From: CAYYIS01 sp964470965
Lineage (GTDB): Bacteria > JAAXHH01 > JABIQT01
Direction: 5' to 3'
Length of the DNA: 47,340 bases
Assembly (NCBI GenBank): GCA_964470965.1
Contig: CAYYIS010000038.1
Span: 1-47,340, forward strand
The notes below the pieces were generated by a model that saw only the letters and a list, made by a program, of their open reading frames with translations, ran no database searches and had not been told where the DNA came from. Of this stretch, positions 26,327 to 34,900 are shown piece by piece; positions within the stretch are counted from its first letter, which is position 1, and each line of letters starts with the position of its first letter. The position numbers and the translations under genes are program-made.

Positions 26327-27621
26327 CAAAAATTGAACCATATGCCATCGTTCCCGGTCAGATCTGGAACGGAAAAGATCCCTCATGTGAAACCGAAAAA
26401 GCAGTCATTGTCGATGGTGACCGGATCGATCGCCTCATCAGTGTCAACGCTATTCCGGCGGGCATGAAGCAACACCATCTGCCGTGTTGTACCCTGCTTC
26501 CTGGCCTAATCGATTGTCACGTGCATCTTTCTGACTGGATGCGGCCCGTTTTTCTTGCGGCCGGCGTCACCACTATCCGCGATGTGGGCAACAACCTGGA
26601 ATGGATTCTCAACCGTCGATCCTATGCGGAAAAGTATCCTGCGCGCAGCCCGCGAATTCTCTGTTGCGGGCCGTTACTGGACGGCCCAACAGCACACTGG
26701 CCCCTGCTGGGACAATCCCACGCCGACAGACAAGCCATTGAGCGCTCTGTCCAATCTGTTGTAGCCCGGGGCGTAGACGCCGTAAAGCTGTATGTCAACG
26801 TAACCCACGATCAGATGGCCGGTGCGGTTCGATGCGCCCATGACCACGGCGCGCATATCCTCGCGCACCTGGGGGCAGTTACCGCCGAAGACGCGGCGAA
26901 AATCGGTCTCGACGAAATCGAGCATCTTTCCGGTTGTGCCACCGCGTGGAAAGAGAGTTCTACCGAAGAGGTCGAGGCCTTTTGCGAAACGCTTGCCTCG
27001 AACCCGGTCATTACCTGTCCTACTCTTGTTGTGTGGGATCGCATCGGTAGAGTCACCGAGCCGGCGTTTCTAAACGACAGGCGTCTCGCCTGGGTCCATC
27101 CGTCTTTCCGCGAAGCGTGGAGATACTACCCCTGGCGATTCGATCCCCCTGTTAAACGGTTGCAGCTGCAACGGGGCGTCATAGATGTAAAGCGGTGTCT
27201 TGGCGAGATGTGGAAACGAGACATGCCGATCATATGTGGTACAGATACCCCGTGGCCTTATCTCGTTCCCGGGTTCAGTCTCCATGATGAACTGGGTCTC
27301 ATGGTTGATGCCGGACTTTCACCGGTCGGAGCCCTCCGCTCGGCGACGCATGATGCCGCGTCAATATTACGTATCGGGGAAGAGTTAGGGAGGGTCGAAC
27401 CGGGGAAATTCGCCGATCTGATAGCGGTGAAGGGGAATCCTCTAGACGACATATTTGACATTCAAAACATCGTACAGGTGGTACATAACGGGAACTTGAT
27501 TCAAAAGAACGCAATCCGAAGGCAGACTCAACGTGCCCATAAAAACGTAATTGATGACCCCGTCGGCAATCAATTTCTGGGGTATGTTTCACGGATGCGC
27601 ACCAGGGAAAAAGAAGCGTGA
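26323..27621 (+). CDS. Amidohydrolase family protein (imidazolonepropionase/prolidase-like)
   Basis: This 432-residue protein is a metal-dependent amidohydrolase. H66 and H68 (DCHVHLS), K155 (DAVKLYV, possibly carboxylated), H182 (LAHLGA), H201 (IEHLSG) and the aspartate in GTDTPW form the binuclear site. The C-terminal GKFADLIAVKGNPL segment returns to the beta-sandwich. The closest look-alikes are the Xaa-Pro dipeptidase/imidazolonepropionase-like group, which hydrolyses dipeptides, lactams or organophosphate-type bonds. Its start overlaps the PhyH stop by 4 bp. About 745 bp without genes follow. Confidence 0.9.
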   Translation: MTKIEPYAIVPGQIWNGKDPSCETEKAVIVDGDRIDRLISVNAIPAGMKQHHLPCCTLLPGLIDCHVHLSDWMRPVFLAAGVTTIRDVGNNLEWILNRRSYAEKYPARSPRILCCGPLLDGPTAHWPLLGQSHADRQAIERSVQSVVARGVDAVKLYVNVTHDQMAGAVRCAHDHGAHILAHLGAVTAEDAAKIGLDEIEHLSGCATAWKESSTEEVEAFCETLASNPVITCPTLVVWDRIGRVTEPAFLNDRRLAWVHPSFREAWRYYPWRFDPPVKRLQLQRGVIDVKRCLGEMWKRDMPIICGTDTPWPYLVPGFSLHDELGLMVDAGLSPVGALRSATHDAASILRIGEELGRVEPGKFADLIAVKGNPLDDIFDIQNIVQVVHNGNLIQKNAIRRQTQRAHKNVIDDPVGNQFLGYVSRMRTREKEA

Positions 27622-28367
27622 TCATGCTATTTGGACCAGGCGCGACTGATTTTCGATAAGACATGGATAACCCCGGTTAGCAATCATGACGTCACCGATA
27701 TATATCTCTACAGTGAACGATGAACCGGACTGGATATACGACAGACGGATGAGCCACCACGCACCCCTTACGGTTTATGGTTAACACTGTCACTGGCACG
27801 ACAGTAAATCAGCGGTACCTGAACAACCTCCCTGTCATATTTGAATCACTGGGAAGAATTTCCTTTCCGGCAGCGCTGTTTTTAGATTATTCATGCTAAA
27901 TCGTTACCGAAAATTTCATCTATTGCCAATTTTCGGTTGATTCTATTTATTATCCTGCTCAGCTGGAAGTGTGGTTGCCGTGGCAGATGCAATCTTGAGT
28001 CAGGTTGTTGGAATTTTCGTAATGGCTTCCTCTTAAAGGCGGCCTCCAACCAGGATTCGCATCAGCACCATTTTGGAAACCCGGCAGACAGAATACGCAG
28101 TCAGAATGCCGTATCGCCTGTCTTTCTGTAAATCGGCCTAACCGGCACCGGCGACAGTCGGTAAATTATGTATTTTTTTTACATTTTGAGCATTACATCC
28201 CGGCAACACGAATTAACTTTCTTTAGACCGCAGGTTCAGACCCTGTCTAATTGAGTCAAACACTACAACGATCTGGGGGCCTGCCATCGCTGCCCCGTGA
28301 ATTGATGTAGTTGCGACAGCCACCTCTGAAACATTCACGGCATATCCTCTAACGGGAGGATTCCTTG
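27622..28367. other. Long gene-free region with an inverted repeat
   Basis: No convincing gene is seen in these 746 bp; the longest plus-strand frame (27937-28131) has no Shine-Dalgarno and unlikely composition. The region is AT-richer than its surroundings by eye. CCGAAAATT (27907-27915) and AATTTTCGG (27928-27936) form a 9-bp perfect inverted repeat followed by U-rich sequence, a possible terminator for the PhyH-amidohydrolase pair. A run of nine T lies near 28173. It may also hold the promoter of the downstream array, but I could not pick one out. Confidence 0.4.
27907..27936 (+). terminator. Inverted repeat, possible terminator
   Basis: Perfect 9-bp arms with a 12-nt loop are followed by a T-rich but interrupted tract. 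The stem is AT-rich, so it would be a weak terminator at best. Confidence 0.35.
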
Positions 28368-28796
28368 ATGGACCAGGCACATGACGGCGATACAGTAAGG
28401 GTGCACTACACAGGAAAGCTGGAAGACGGCACCATATTCGATTCATCGGAAGGTAAAGTACCGCTTGAATTCACGATAGGCCAGCAGCAGGTTATTCCCG
28501 GATTTGAGACGGCCATCATAGGAATGATACCAGGAGAAGTTAAGGAAGAGATGATACCAATGGACCAGGCGTATGGTGAGCGAAACGATGATATGGTTCT
28601 TAAAGTAGGACACGATGACTTCCCCGAAAACGTCAAGCCGGAACTCGGCGGAACGCTGAACTTGAGAGTTTCCGAAGAACAGCTGATTCCTGTTTCTGTT
28701 ATCGATATATCTGATAACGCAGTTATTCTAGATGCCAATCACCCGTTGGCTGGAATGGACCTGGTGTTCAATCTGGAACTGGTGGAAATACTATAG
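28368..28796 (+). CDS. FKBP-type peptidyl-prolyl cis-trans isomerase, SlyD-like
   Basis: This 142-residue protein has the SlyD arrangement: an FKBP fold (VRVHYTGKLEDGTIFDSS near 10-27, GQQQVIPGFE near 38-47) with an inserted IF chaperone flap at about 68-120. The metal-binding His-rich tail of E. coli SlyD is absent. It assists folding of proline-containing chains in the cytoplasm. ATG 28368 is chosen because GGGAGGA stands 7 nt upstream; a TTG 3 nt earlier is less likely. It leads the long plus-strand gene array, 17 bp before the SMP-30 gene. Confidence 0.92.
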   Translation: MDQAHDGDTVRVHYTGKLEDGTIFDSSEGKVPLEFTIGQQQVIPGFETAIIGMIPGEVKEEMIPMDQAYGERNDDMVLKVGHDDFPENVKPELGGTLNLRVSEEQLIPVSVIDISDNAVILDANHPLAGMDLVFNLELVEIL

Positions 28797-28813
28797 TCTG
28801 GAGGATTCTTTAA

Positions 28814-29725
28814 ATGCCGGAGATAGTAAAACTTGCTGAAGAAAACGCCAAAGTTGGGGAAGGTCCTATCTGGGATGCGGACACACAGAACCTGTTGTGG
28901 ACTGACATTCAAACTGGACGCCTCTTTCGGTACGATCCGGCGACAGGTACAAATAAGACCATCCATAACGGCCACTTTGTTGGCGGCTTTGCAGTCAACA
29001 GGCAAGGCGGATTGCTACAGTGTATCTGGGATGGCGTCGTTTTATGGTATTCGGACGATGACTGGGTGCGGATCCACGGCGAGACTTACAAAGGCGAACG
29101 CCTCCAGTTCAACGATATTTCCGCTGATCCGGAAGGGCGCGTATTCGCTGGTTCGTTTCTGGACGATGGCCTCGGCAAGCTGTATCGGTTTGATCCCGAC
29201 GGTTCTGTAACGATTGTGGAGGAAGAGGTCGGCTGCAGCAACGGCATCGGATTTTCCCCGGATCACAAAACCATGTATCACACGGATTCCACCAAGCGCA
29301 CCATCTATACATACGACTACGACCAGGCGACCGGTGGCATCACCAACCGGCGGGATTTTATCAAACTGGCGGAAACGGACGGTGTGCCGGACGGCATGAC
29401 GGTCGATGCCGACGGGTATATCTGGACGGCCGTTTGGTTCGGAGGCTGTATTGTACGGTTCGATCCGGATGGAAAGGAAGAACAGCGTATTCATTTGCCG
29501 GCCTTCCAGACTTCGAGTGTCATGTTCGGCGGCAGCGACCTGACGGATATTTATGTGACCAGCGCAGATTTACTCGTAAAGCCTGGTGGTAATCTGGACC
29601 CGGCCGATTACGATTGGAGTGCCTACAATAACGGTTATCGAGGCGGTGGCCTCTTCGTGATAAAGAACTCAGGTTTTCAGGGTAAGGAAGAATATAAATC
29701 AGATTTCGCGTGGCCCGATAGATAG
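28814..29725 (+). CDS. SMP-30/gluconolactonase/LRE family protein
   Basis: This 303-residue six-bladed propeller has the metal residues of the SMP-30 family: E16 (VGEGPIWD), N100 (FNDISADPEG), N143 (CSNGIGFSPD) and D193 (VPDGMTVDADG). Members hydrolyse sugar lactones such as gluconolactone. No signal peptide is seen. GGAGG is 9-10 nt before ATG 28814. With the Gfo/Idh/MocA dehydrogenase and epimerase further down, it could open a lactone made by sugar oxidation (inference). Confidence 0.93.
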   Translation: MPEIVKLAEENAKVGEGPIWDADTQNLLWTDIQTGRLFRYDPATGTNKTIHNGHFVGGFAVNRQGGLLQCIWDGVVLWYSDDDWVRIHGETYKGERLQFNDISADPEGRVFAGSFLDDGLGKLYRFDPDGSVTIVEEEVGCSNGIGFSPDHKTMYHTDSTKRTIYTYDYDQATGGITNRRDFIKLAETDGVPDGMTVDADGYIWTAVWFGGCIVRFDPDGKEEQRIHLPAFQTSSVMFGGSDLTDIYVTSADLLVKPGGNLDPADYDWSAYNNGYRGGGLFVIKNSGFQGKEEYKSDFAWPDR

Positions 29726-29733
29726 GAGTATGC

Positions 29734-31284
29734 ATGGGGTTTGATTACATTATTGCAGGGGGAAAAATAATCGATGGCACAGGAAAAAAAACCCGTTATC
29801 AAGCGGATGTGGGTATCGAAAATGGGAGAGTCACCGCCATCGGTGACCTGAGTGCGGTACCGGATGCAGAACGGATAGATGCGGTCGGCCAGGTAGTGTG
29901 TCCTGGATTCATTGACGTACATGTCCACTCCGAGAACACGCTTCTAGGCGGCAGAGACCAGATGGCCAGCCTCTATCAGGGCATCACGACCCACCTGCTG
30001 GCGCCCGATGGCTTCGGATGGGCGGGTATCCAGGAAGGACCCGCCCGTGAATTATGGCACTATACCCAGTTTGCATACGGCGAACCGGTGGTTCCTGTTT
30101 CCTGGCCTACCATAGAATCATATCTTTCCCTGTTTCCCGGACGGTCCCCGGCCAACGTATATCCTCAGGTACCCCACTGTGCAGTGCGCATCGAAGCTAT
30201 GGGATGGGCTCCGCGTCCAGCAACGCCCGATGAATTGAAAGTGATGGAGAATGCCACCCGGGACTGGATGGAAGCAGGCGCCGGGTGCCTCTGCCTGGGA
30301 CTGGATTACCAGCCCTCTGTCAACGCATCCTTTGAAGAATTGGTAGCTCTATGCAAAATTGCGTCTGAATACGATGGGATCTACGCCGCCCACCTCAGGT
30401 ATCAGATCCTCGGCCGACAAGGCGCCTGGGACGAGATCATAGCACTTAACAAAGCTTCAGGGATACCGGTCCATGTCTCCCACGAACGGGTAGATGAAGT
30501 GTCAGGTACGGCTCTCGAGAGGGTGGAAAAAGAAGATGTAGACCTATCGTTCGAGTCCTATCTGTATCCCGCCGGCATGACCCACATCACCATGCAGCTT
30601 CCCATGTGGGTGCAGAACGGCAGCCCCGACGAAGTCCTCGAACGTATGCGACTCCCGGAAACCCGAAAGAAATCGTTGGAATTCCTCCTTGAACGGGGTG
30701 GAATTGCTGACCGTCAGATCATCGGTTACACGCCTTCCGGCCGGTTCGCTGGAATGGAAATCGGTGACGCGGCCGCCAGCGTGAAAAAAACCAATGAAGA
30801 GTTTGCATACGACCTGGTACTCGATGAAGAGGGCATCCAGGCGTTCGTTATGCGTTGGGGAACGCCCGAAGAGGAAAATCTACGCGTCTTGAACCGTACG
30901 GCGCAACACCAGAGAATGATGGTCGCGAGCGATGGCATTTATGATGCCCAGCATCCTCATCCGCGGGGATTCGGTTGCTTCGCTCAGTTCCTGGGCCGCT
31001 TCGTCCGTGAGCGGGAGTTACTATCGTTAGAGGAAGCCGTGTACAGAATGAGTGGATTTCCGGCTGAGCGGTACCGGCTTTCGGACCGTGGTCGTTTAAA
31101 CCAGGGAAGCCCTGCGGACGTGGTGGTATTCGATCCGGAAACGGTATGCGACCAATCCACGTTTGAGGAGCCGCTCCGGCCGGCTGTCGGTGTCTCCTGG
31201 GTTTTCGTGAATGGTAAACCGGTGCTTGCCCGCGGTGTCCCAACCGAAAACAGACCCGGACAGGTGTTGAGAAGAGGCCGATGA
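29734..31284 (+). CDS. N-acyl-D-amino-acid deacylase (D-aminoacylase) family amidohydrolase
   Basis: This 516-residue protein has the D-aminoacylase/dihydroorotase-like layout. It opens with DYIIAGGKIIDGTG and has H63-x-H65 (DVHVHSEN). A cysteine and histidines lie in the barrel (AHLRYQ, VHVSHE), and VASDGIYDAQHPHPRGFG carries the late aspartate. The family removes acyl groups from N-acyl-D-amino acids, found for example in peptidoglycan-derived or algal compounds. AGGAG lies 7 nt before ATG 29734. The next gene starts 1 nt after its stop, so the two are coupled. Confidence 0.92.
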   Translation: MGFDYIIAGGKIIDGTGKKTRYQADVGIENGRVTAIGDLSAVPDAERIDAVGQVVCPGFIDVHVHSENTLLGGRDQMASLYQGITTHLLAPDGFGWAGIQEGPARELWHYTQFAYGEPVVPVSWPTIESYLSLFPGRSPANVYPQVPHCAVRIEAMGWAPRPATPDELKVMENATRDWMEAGAGCLCLGLDYQPSVNASFEELVALCKIASEYDGIYAAHLRYQILGRQGAWDEIIALNKASGIPVHVSHERVDEVSGTALERVEKEDVDLSFESYLYPAGMTHITMQLPMWVQNGSPDEVLERMRLPETRKKSLEFLLERGGIADRQIIGYTPSGRFAGMEIGDAAASVKKTNEEFAYDLVLDEEGIQAFVMRWGTPEEENLRVLNRTAQHQRMMVASDGIYDAQHPHPRGFGCFAQFLGRFVRERELLSLEEAVYRMSGFPAERYRLSDRGRLNQGSPADVVVFDPETVCDQSTFEEPLRPAVGVSWVFVNGKPVLARGVPTENRPGQVLRRGR

Positions 31285-31285
31285 T

Positions 31286-33103
31286 ATGAACCAAGAACCC
31301 ACAAAGATGGATTGGGATTTAACGCCCTACTTCCCGACGTTTAACGGTCCTGAGATGATTACATTCAAGGACGCGCTGAATAAGGATACGGAAACACTCA
31401 TAGAGAAAGCCCACGGCCTGGAAGCCCTCGGTGCCAACAACCGCCTCGAATGGGAATCCGTCTTCCTTACGTATGAGGATACAGGTTCAAGGCTGCGTCA
31501 CCTTGCTTCCTACATCTCCTGCCTAACCGCAGCGGACGCCCGAAATGAAGCATACATCGCGGAAATGTCAGCTCTCAACCTGATGTTAGCGGAACGGGCC
31601 AAGCTCGGAGTGGAACTGCTGCGTGCGTTGAAAGACGCTTCAGATGAGGTTTATACATCATTCCGAAACAGCCCGGCACTCGACGGCGGCGGATTTACGC
31701 TCGATAAAATGAGGGAGGAAGCCCGCCTGACCATGGCGCCGGATCTGGAAGTTCTGGCGGCGGATCTGGGTGTAAACGGAATCGAAGCGTGGGGGGCATT
31801 GTACGACAACCTATCCGGACAGCTCGAGTTCCTTATGACGTACCCGGATGGCACGAATGAAAATCTGCCCATTTCCCAGCGGCGGTCGCTGATGGAAAAC
31901 CCGGACAGCAAAATACGCAAAGCCGCATTTGAAGGTGGGAACGCTGCCTGGGCCACTATGGAAACAACCGCCGCCGCCGCATTGAATGCGATCTCCGGTA
32001 CCAGACTGACTCTCAACAAGCACAGGGGGGTGGACCATTTCCTGGAGACTGCGCTGAGCCAGGCCAACATATCTCGAACCACCCTCGACGCCATGTTCGA
32101 AGCCATCTATACGGAGATCGAACTCCCCAGAAATATACTTCGGTTCAAAGCGAAGGCCATGGGCGCGGAGGGCATCGCTTGGTATGACCTTGCCGCAGCA
32201 CTGGAACTCCCGGATCAGGAGTCGGTATCCTGGGAACAGGGAAAAACGATGGTGAAGGAAGCGTTTTCCCGGGCATATCCCTTACTGGGGGATTTTCTTC
32301 AGTCCACGTATGACCGTGAATGGATCGACCATGCCCCACGCCCCGGAAAGCGCCCCGGTGCTTTCTGCACCAGTACATCCGTAACTAATGAATCCAGGGT
32401 GTACATGACCTACAATAATACCATGGGAGACGTCCTGACACTCGCCCATGAGGTCGGTCACGCCTTCCACAGCTATGCCATGTCCGACCTGCGCATGATG
32501 GCCCGATCATACCCGATGACGCTGGCGGAATCCGCCTCTACATTCGGCGAGATGATCCTGATGAAAGGACTACTGGATGACCCATCGTTCAGCGAATCCA
32601 CAAAGGCCTTCCTTCTGAATCTGGAAACAAGTCACGCCGCCACCTACCTGATGGATATACCGGTCCGATTCGAGTTCGAGAAGGCCATGCATGAAGAACG
32701 GTCCGATGGTGAGTTAAGCGTCAGTCAGTTGAAGGAACTGATGGTAGAATCTCAGAGAAAAGTATTTGGTGATGTGTTGCTCGAAGGTGGTGAGGATCCG
32801 TATTTCTGGGCTTCCAAACTGCATTTTTATATAACGGGCGTGACATTCTATAATTTTCCGTACACCTTCGGATATCTCCTGAGCCGAGGCTTATTCGCCC
32901 TGTACCTCAAAGAAGGCGAGGCATTTCTGCCCAGATATGAGGAGTTTCTCCGACTCACGGGAAGCGATACGGCTGAAAATGTTGTGATGCGAAGTATCGA
33001 CAGAGACATCAGTGACCCGGAATTCTGGGTGGAGTCGATCCGCAGTCTGAAAGAACCGCAGGATCGCCTGGAAGCGATCCTGCCGGGCGTTATGGCACGA
33101 TAG
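31286..33103 (+). CDS. pepF: Oligoendopeptidase F family M3 metallopeptidase
   Basis: This 605-residue protein is full length for PepF. The zinc motif is H388-E389-V-G-H392 (LAHEVGHAFHSY), and the third ligand is probably E415 in LAESASTFGE. The N-terminal helical part (about 1-200) matches the oligoendopeptidase F N-domain. It cuts peptides of roughly 7-17 residues in the cytoplasm. ATG 31286 is 1 nt past the D-aminoacylase stop. Pairing a D-aminoacylase with an oligopeptidase suggests use of imported, acylated or D-residue-containing peptides (inference). Confidence 0.95.
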   Translation: MNQEPTKMDWDLTPYFPTFNGPEMITFKDALNKDTETLIEKAHGLEALGANNRLEWESVFLTYEDTGSRLRHLASYISCLTAADARNEAYIAEMSALNLMLAERAKLGVELLRALKDASDEVYTSFRNSPALDGGGFTLDKMREEARLTMAPDLEVLAADLGVNGIEAWGALYDNLSGQLEFLMTYPDGTNENLPISQRRSLMENPDSKIRKAAFEGGNAAWATMETTAAAALNAISGTRLTLNKHRGVDHFLETALSQANISRTTLDAMFEAIYTEIELPRNILRFKAKAMGAEGIAWYDLAAALELPDQESVSWEQGKTMVKEAFSRAYPLLGDFLQSTYDREWIDHAPRPGKRPGAFCTSTSVTNESRVYMTYNNTMGDVLTLAHEVGHAFHSYAMSDLRMMARSYPMTLAESASTFGEMILMKGLLDDPSFSESTKAFLLNLETSHAATYLMDIPVRFEFEKAMHEERSDGELSVSQLKELMVESQRKVFGDVLLEGGEDPYFWASKLHFYITGVTFYNFPYTFGYLLSRGLFALYLKEGEAFLPRYEEFLRLTGSDTAENVVMRSIDRDISDPEFWVESIRSLKEPQDRLEAILPGVMAR

Positions 33104-33129
33104 ACCTATACCCAAGAGGTGATCATCGT

Positions 33130-33891
33130 ATGCATTTGCTACAGGCGACGCCAAACAGGTTCAACGGCATCGTGATCGATACGGAGGCTCTGCCGGATAA
33201 CGCTTCAGGATACAGGAATCTTCTGGAACGTTCCCTCGCCATCTGGAAAGAACAGGATTACCAGGTGGTCTGGGCCGAGATACCCCTTTCTAAATCTTTT
33301 CTCATTCATGACACGGTGGAAACTGGTTTCCTCTTCCATCACAGCTCGAACGACAGCCTGATGCTCACCTGCAGATTGGTCGACGATGCTTTCATCCCGG
33401 AACACGCGACGCATTACATCGGCGCAGGCGGCGTGGTGGTCAATGAAAAAGATGAATTACTGGTCGTGTGCGAGAGGTTTCGCGGTGCAGAGCGCCCCCC
33501 ATACTACAAACTTCCGGGCGGCGCTCTACATCCGAAAGAACATCTCGCCGACGGTGTTGTCCGTGAAGTTTTTGAAGAAACCGGCGTATCCACACACTTC
33601 GAAGGACTGATCTGCTTCCGCCACTGGCATGGTTACCGGTACGGAAAGTCAGATATCTATTTTGTATGCCGTCTTAAACCGCTAAAGCAAGTGATAAAGA
33701 TGCAGGTGGCTGAAATCGAAGAGTGTTTTTGGATGCCGGTAAGTGACTACATGCAGTCGGAGCATGTAAGCGTTTTCAACAAGCAGATAGTTAAAGCAGC
33801 CATAGATCATAAAGGGCTGGGGCAGACATTTGTAGAAGGCTACGGTGATCCAGACCAGTACGAGTTTTTTATGCCGGATCCGGCGGATTAG
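33130..33891 (+). CDS. NUDIX hydrolase with NUDT6-like pre-NUDIX domain
   Basis: This 253-residue protein has a complete NUDIX box at 131-153: G131, E137, R145-E146, E149-E150 and G152 in the correct spacing. An N-terminal domain of about 95 residues precedes it (IPLSKSFLIHDTVETGFLFHH near 51-71). The layout, including THYIGAGGVVVN before the box and KSDIYFVCRLKP after it, resembles eukaryotic NUDT6 and plant NUDX proteins. The substrate is a nucleoside diphosphate derivative of unknown kind. It starts 26 bp after pepF, with GAGGTGATC before the ATG, and ends 2 nt before the deacetylase gene. Confidence 0.92.
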   Translation: MHLLQATPNRFNGIVIDTEALPDNASGYRNLLERSLAIWKEQDYQVVWAEIPLSKSFLIHDTVETGFLFHHSSNDSLMLTCRLVDDAFIPEHATHYIGAGGVVVNEKDELLVVCERFRGAERPPYYKLPGGALHPKEHLADGVVREVFEETGVSTHFEGLICFRHWHGYRYGKSDIYFVCRLKPLKQVIKMQVAEIEECFWMPVSDYMQSEHVSVFNKQIVKAAIDHKGLGQTFVEGYGDPDQYEFFMPDPAD

Positions 33892-33893
33892 CT

Positions 33894-34781
33894 ATGACTG
33901 AGTCAACCCATCTCTGGCGCAAATCCCAGGCAGACATCCGCCGTGAAGTCGGTGCCGTGCGTGCAGGAAGAGACCTGACGCCTGACGTATGGCCGGACCA
34001 GGCACCCGTGGCGGTGGGTCTATCATTCGATGTGGATGGTGAGACTATCGCCATCTGGAACGGTAGACATTCACCGTCGTCGCTGTCACGCGGAGAGTTT
34101 GGCATCAGGGTCGGGTTACCGCGTGTTCTGAACGCATTGTCCAGATACGATGTGCCCGCCACATTCTTTATCCCCGGTATGACCTCGGTGCTGCATCCGG
34201 AGGTATCACCGATGATCATGAACTCGGGTGAACACGAAGTCGGACTTCACGGATGGATCCATGAGTCCATCGTGGAGATTACCGCTGCCGAGGAGCGGGA
34301 ACTGACCGAACGGTCGTACCGGTACTGGTCAGAGAAACTTGGAAGCCCTCCCTCCGGTATTCGGACGCCTTCCTGGGATTTCAGTTCTTCGACACTGGAC
34401 ATCATCTGTGATCTCGGACTCCGTTACGACAGCAGCCTCATGGCGGACGACCGTCCCTATGAACTGGTCGCGGACGACCGGACGACGGGAATCGTTGAAC
34501 TTCCGGTAGAGTGGAAACTCGATGATTACATGTATTTTCAAATCGATTACGAACGGGGCTACCACCCCTACATAACACCTGAAGATGTATATGAGATCTG
34601 GCAGGCCGAATTCGACATGGCATGTCAGGAAGGAACCGCATTTATCCTGACCATGCACCCACAGGTGATCGGTCACCGGTCACGCATTGTGATCCTGGAG
34701 CGGCTTATCGAATATATGCGTGGACAAAAAGCCTGGTTCGCCACCCTCGGTGAAATCGCAAGGTATGTACAGGCGGAGTGA
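33894..34781 (+). CDS. Polysaccharide deacetylase family protein (NodB/PuuE-like)
   Basis: This 295-residue protein has the CE4 pattern: D46 and D48 (LSFDVDGE), H119-G-W-I-H123 (metal), R and P in GIRTPSWDFS, and a late histidine in TMHPQVIGHRSR. It lacks a signal peptide, and the tail resembles the PuuE/allantoinase-like subgroup more than exported chitin deacetylases. It would remove acetyl groups, or open a cyclic amide, in the cytoplasm. ATG 33894 is 2 nt past the NUDIX stop. Confidence 0.9.
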   Translation: MTESTHLWRKSQADIRREVGAVRAGRDLTPDVWPDQAPVAVGLSFDVDGETIAIWNGRHSPSSLSRGEFGIRVGLPRVLNALSRYDVPATFFIPGMTSVLHPEVSPMIMNSGEHEVGLHGWIHESIVEITAAEERELTERSYRYWSEKLGSPPSGIRTPSWDFSSSTLDIICDLGLRYDSSLMADDRPYELVADDRTTGIVELPVEWKLDDYMYFQIDYERGYHPYITPEDVYEIWQAEFDMACQEGTAFILTMHPQVIGHRSRIVILERLIEYMRGQKAWFATLGEIARYVQAE

Positions 34782-34900
34782 AGAACAATAGCAGGCTACT
34801 ACCCGGCCGTGCCGCAACAAACTCATGGAGTCCGCTGCATGCGCAGGGGGGCATGGTTTTCACTATCTCAGTAATTTAATCGAAAGAAAGGAAGATTTAC

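Noticed and set aside
27937..28131. Frame of 64 codons in the gene-free region
   Set aside because: No Shine-Dalgarno and no protein-like pattern; cysteine and aromatic content look random.
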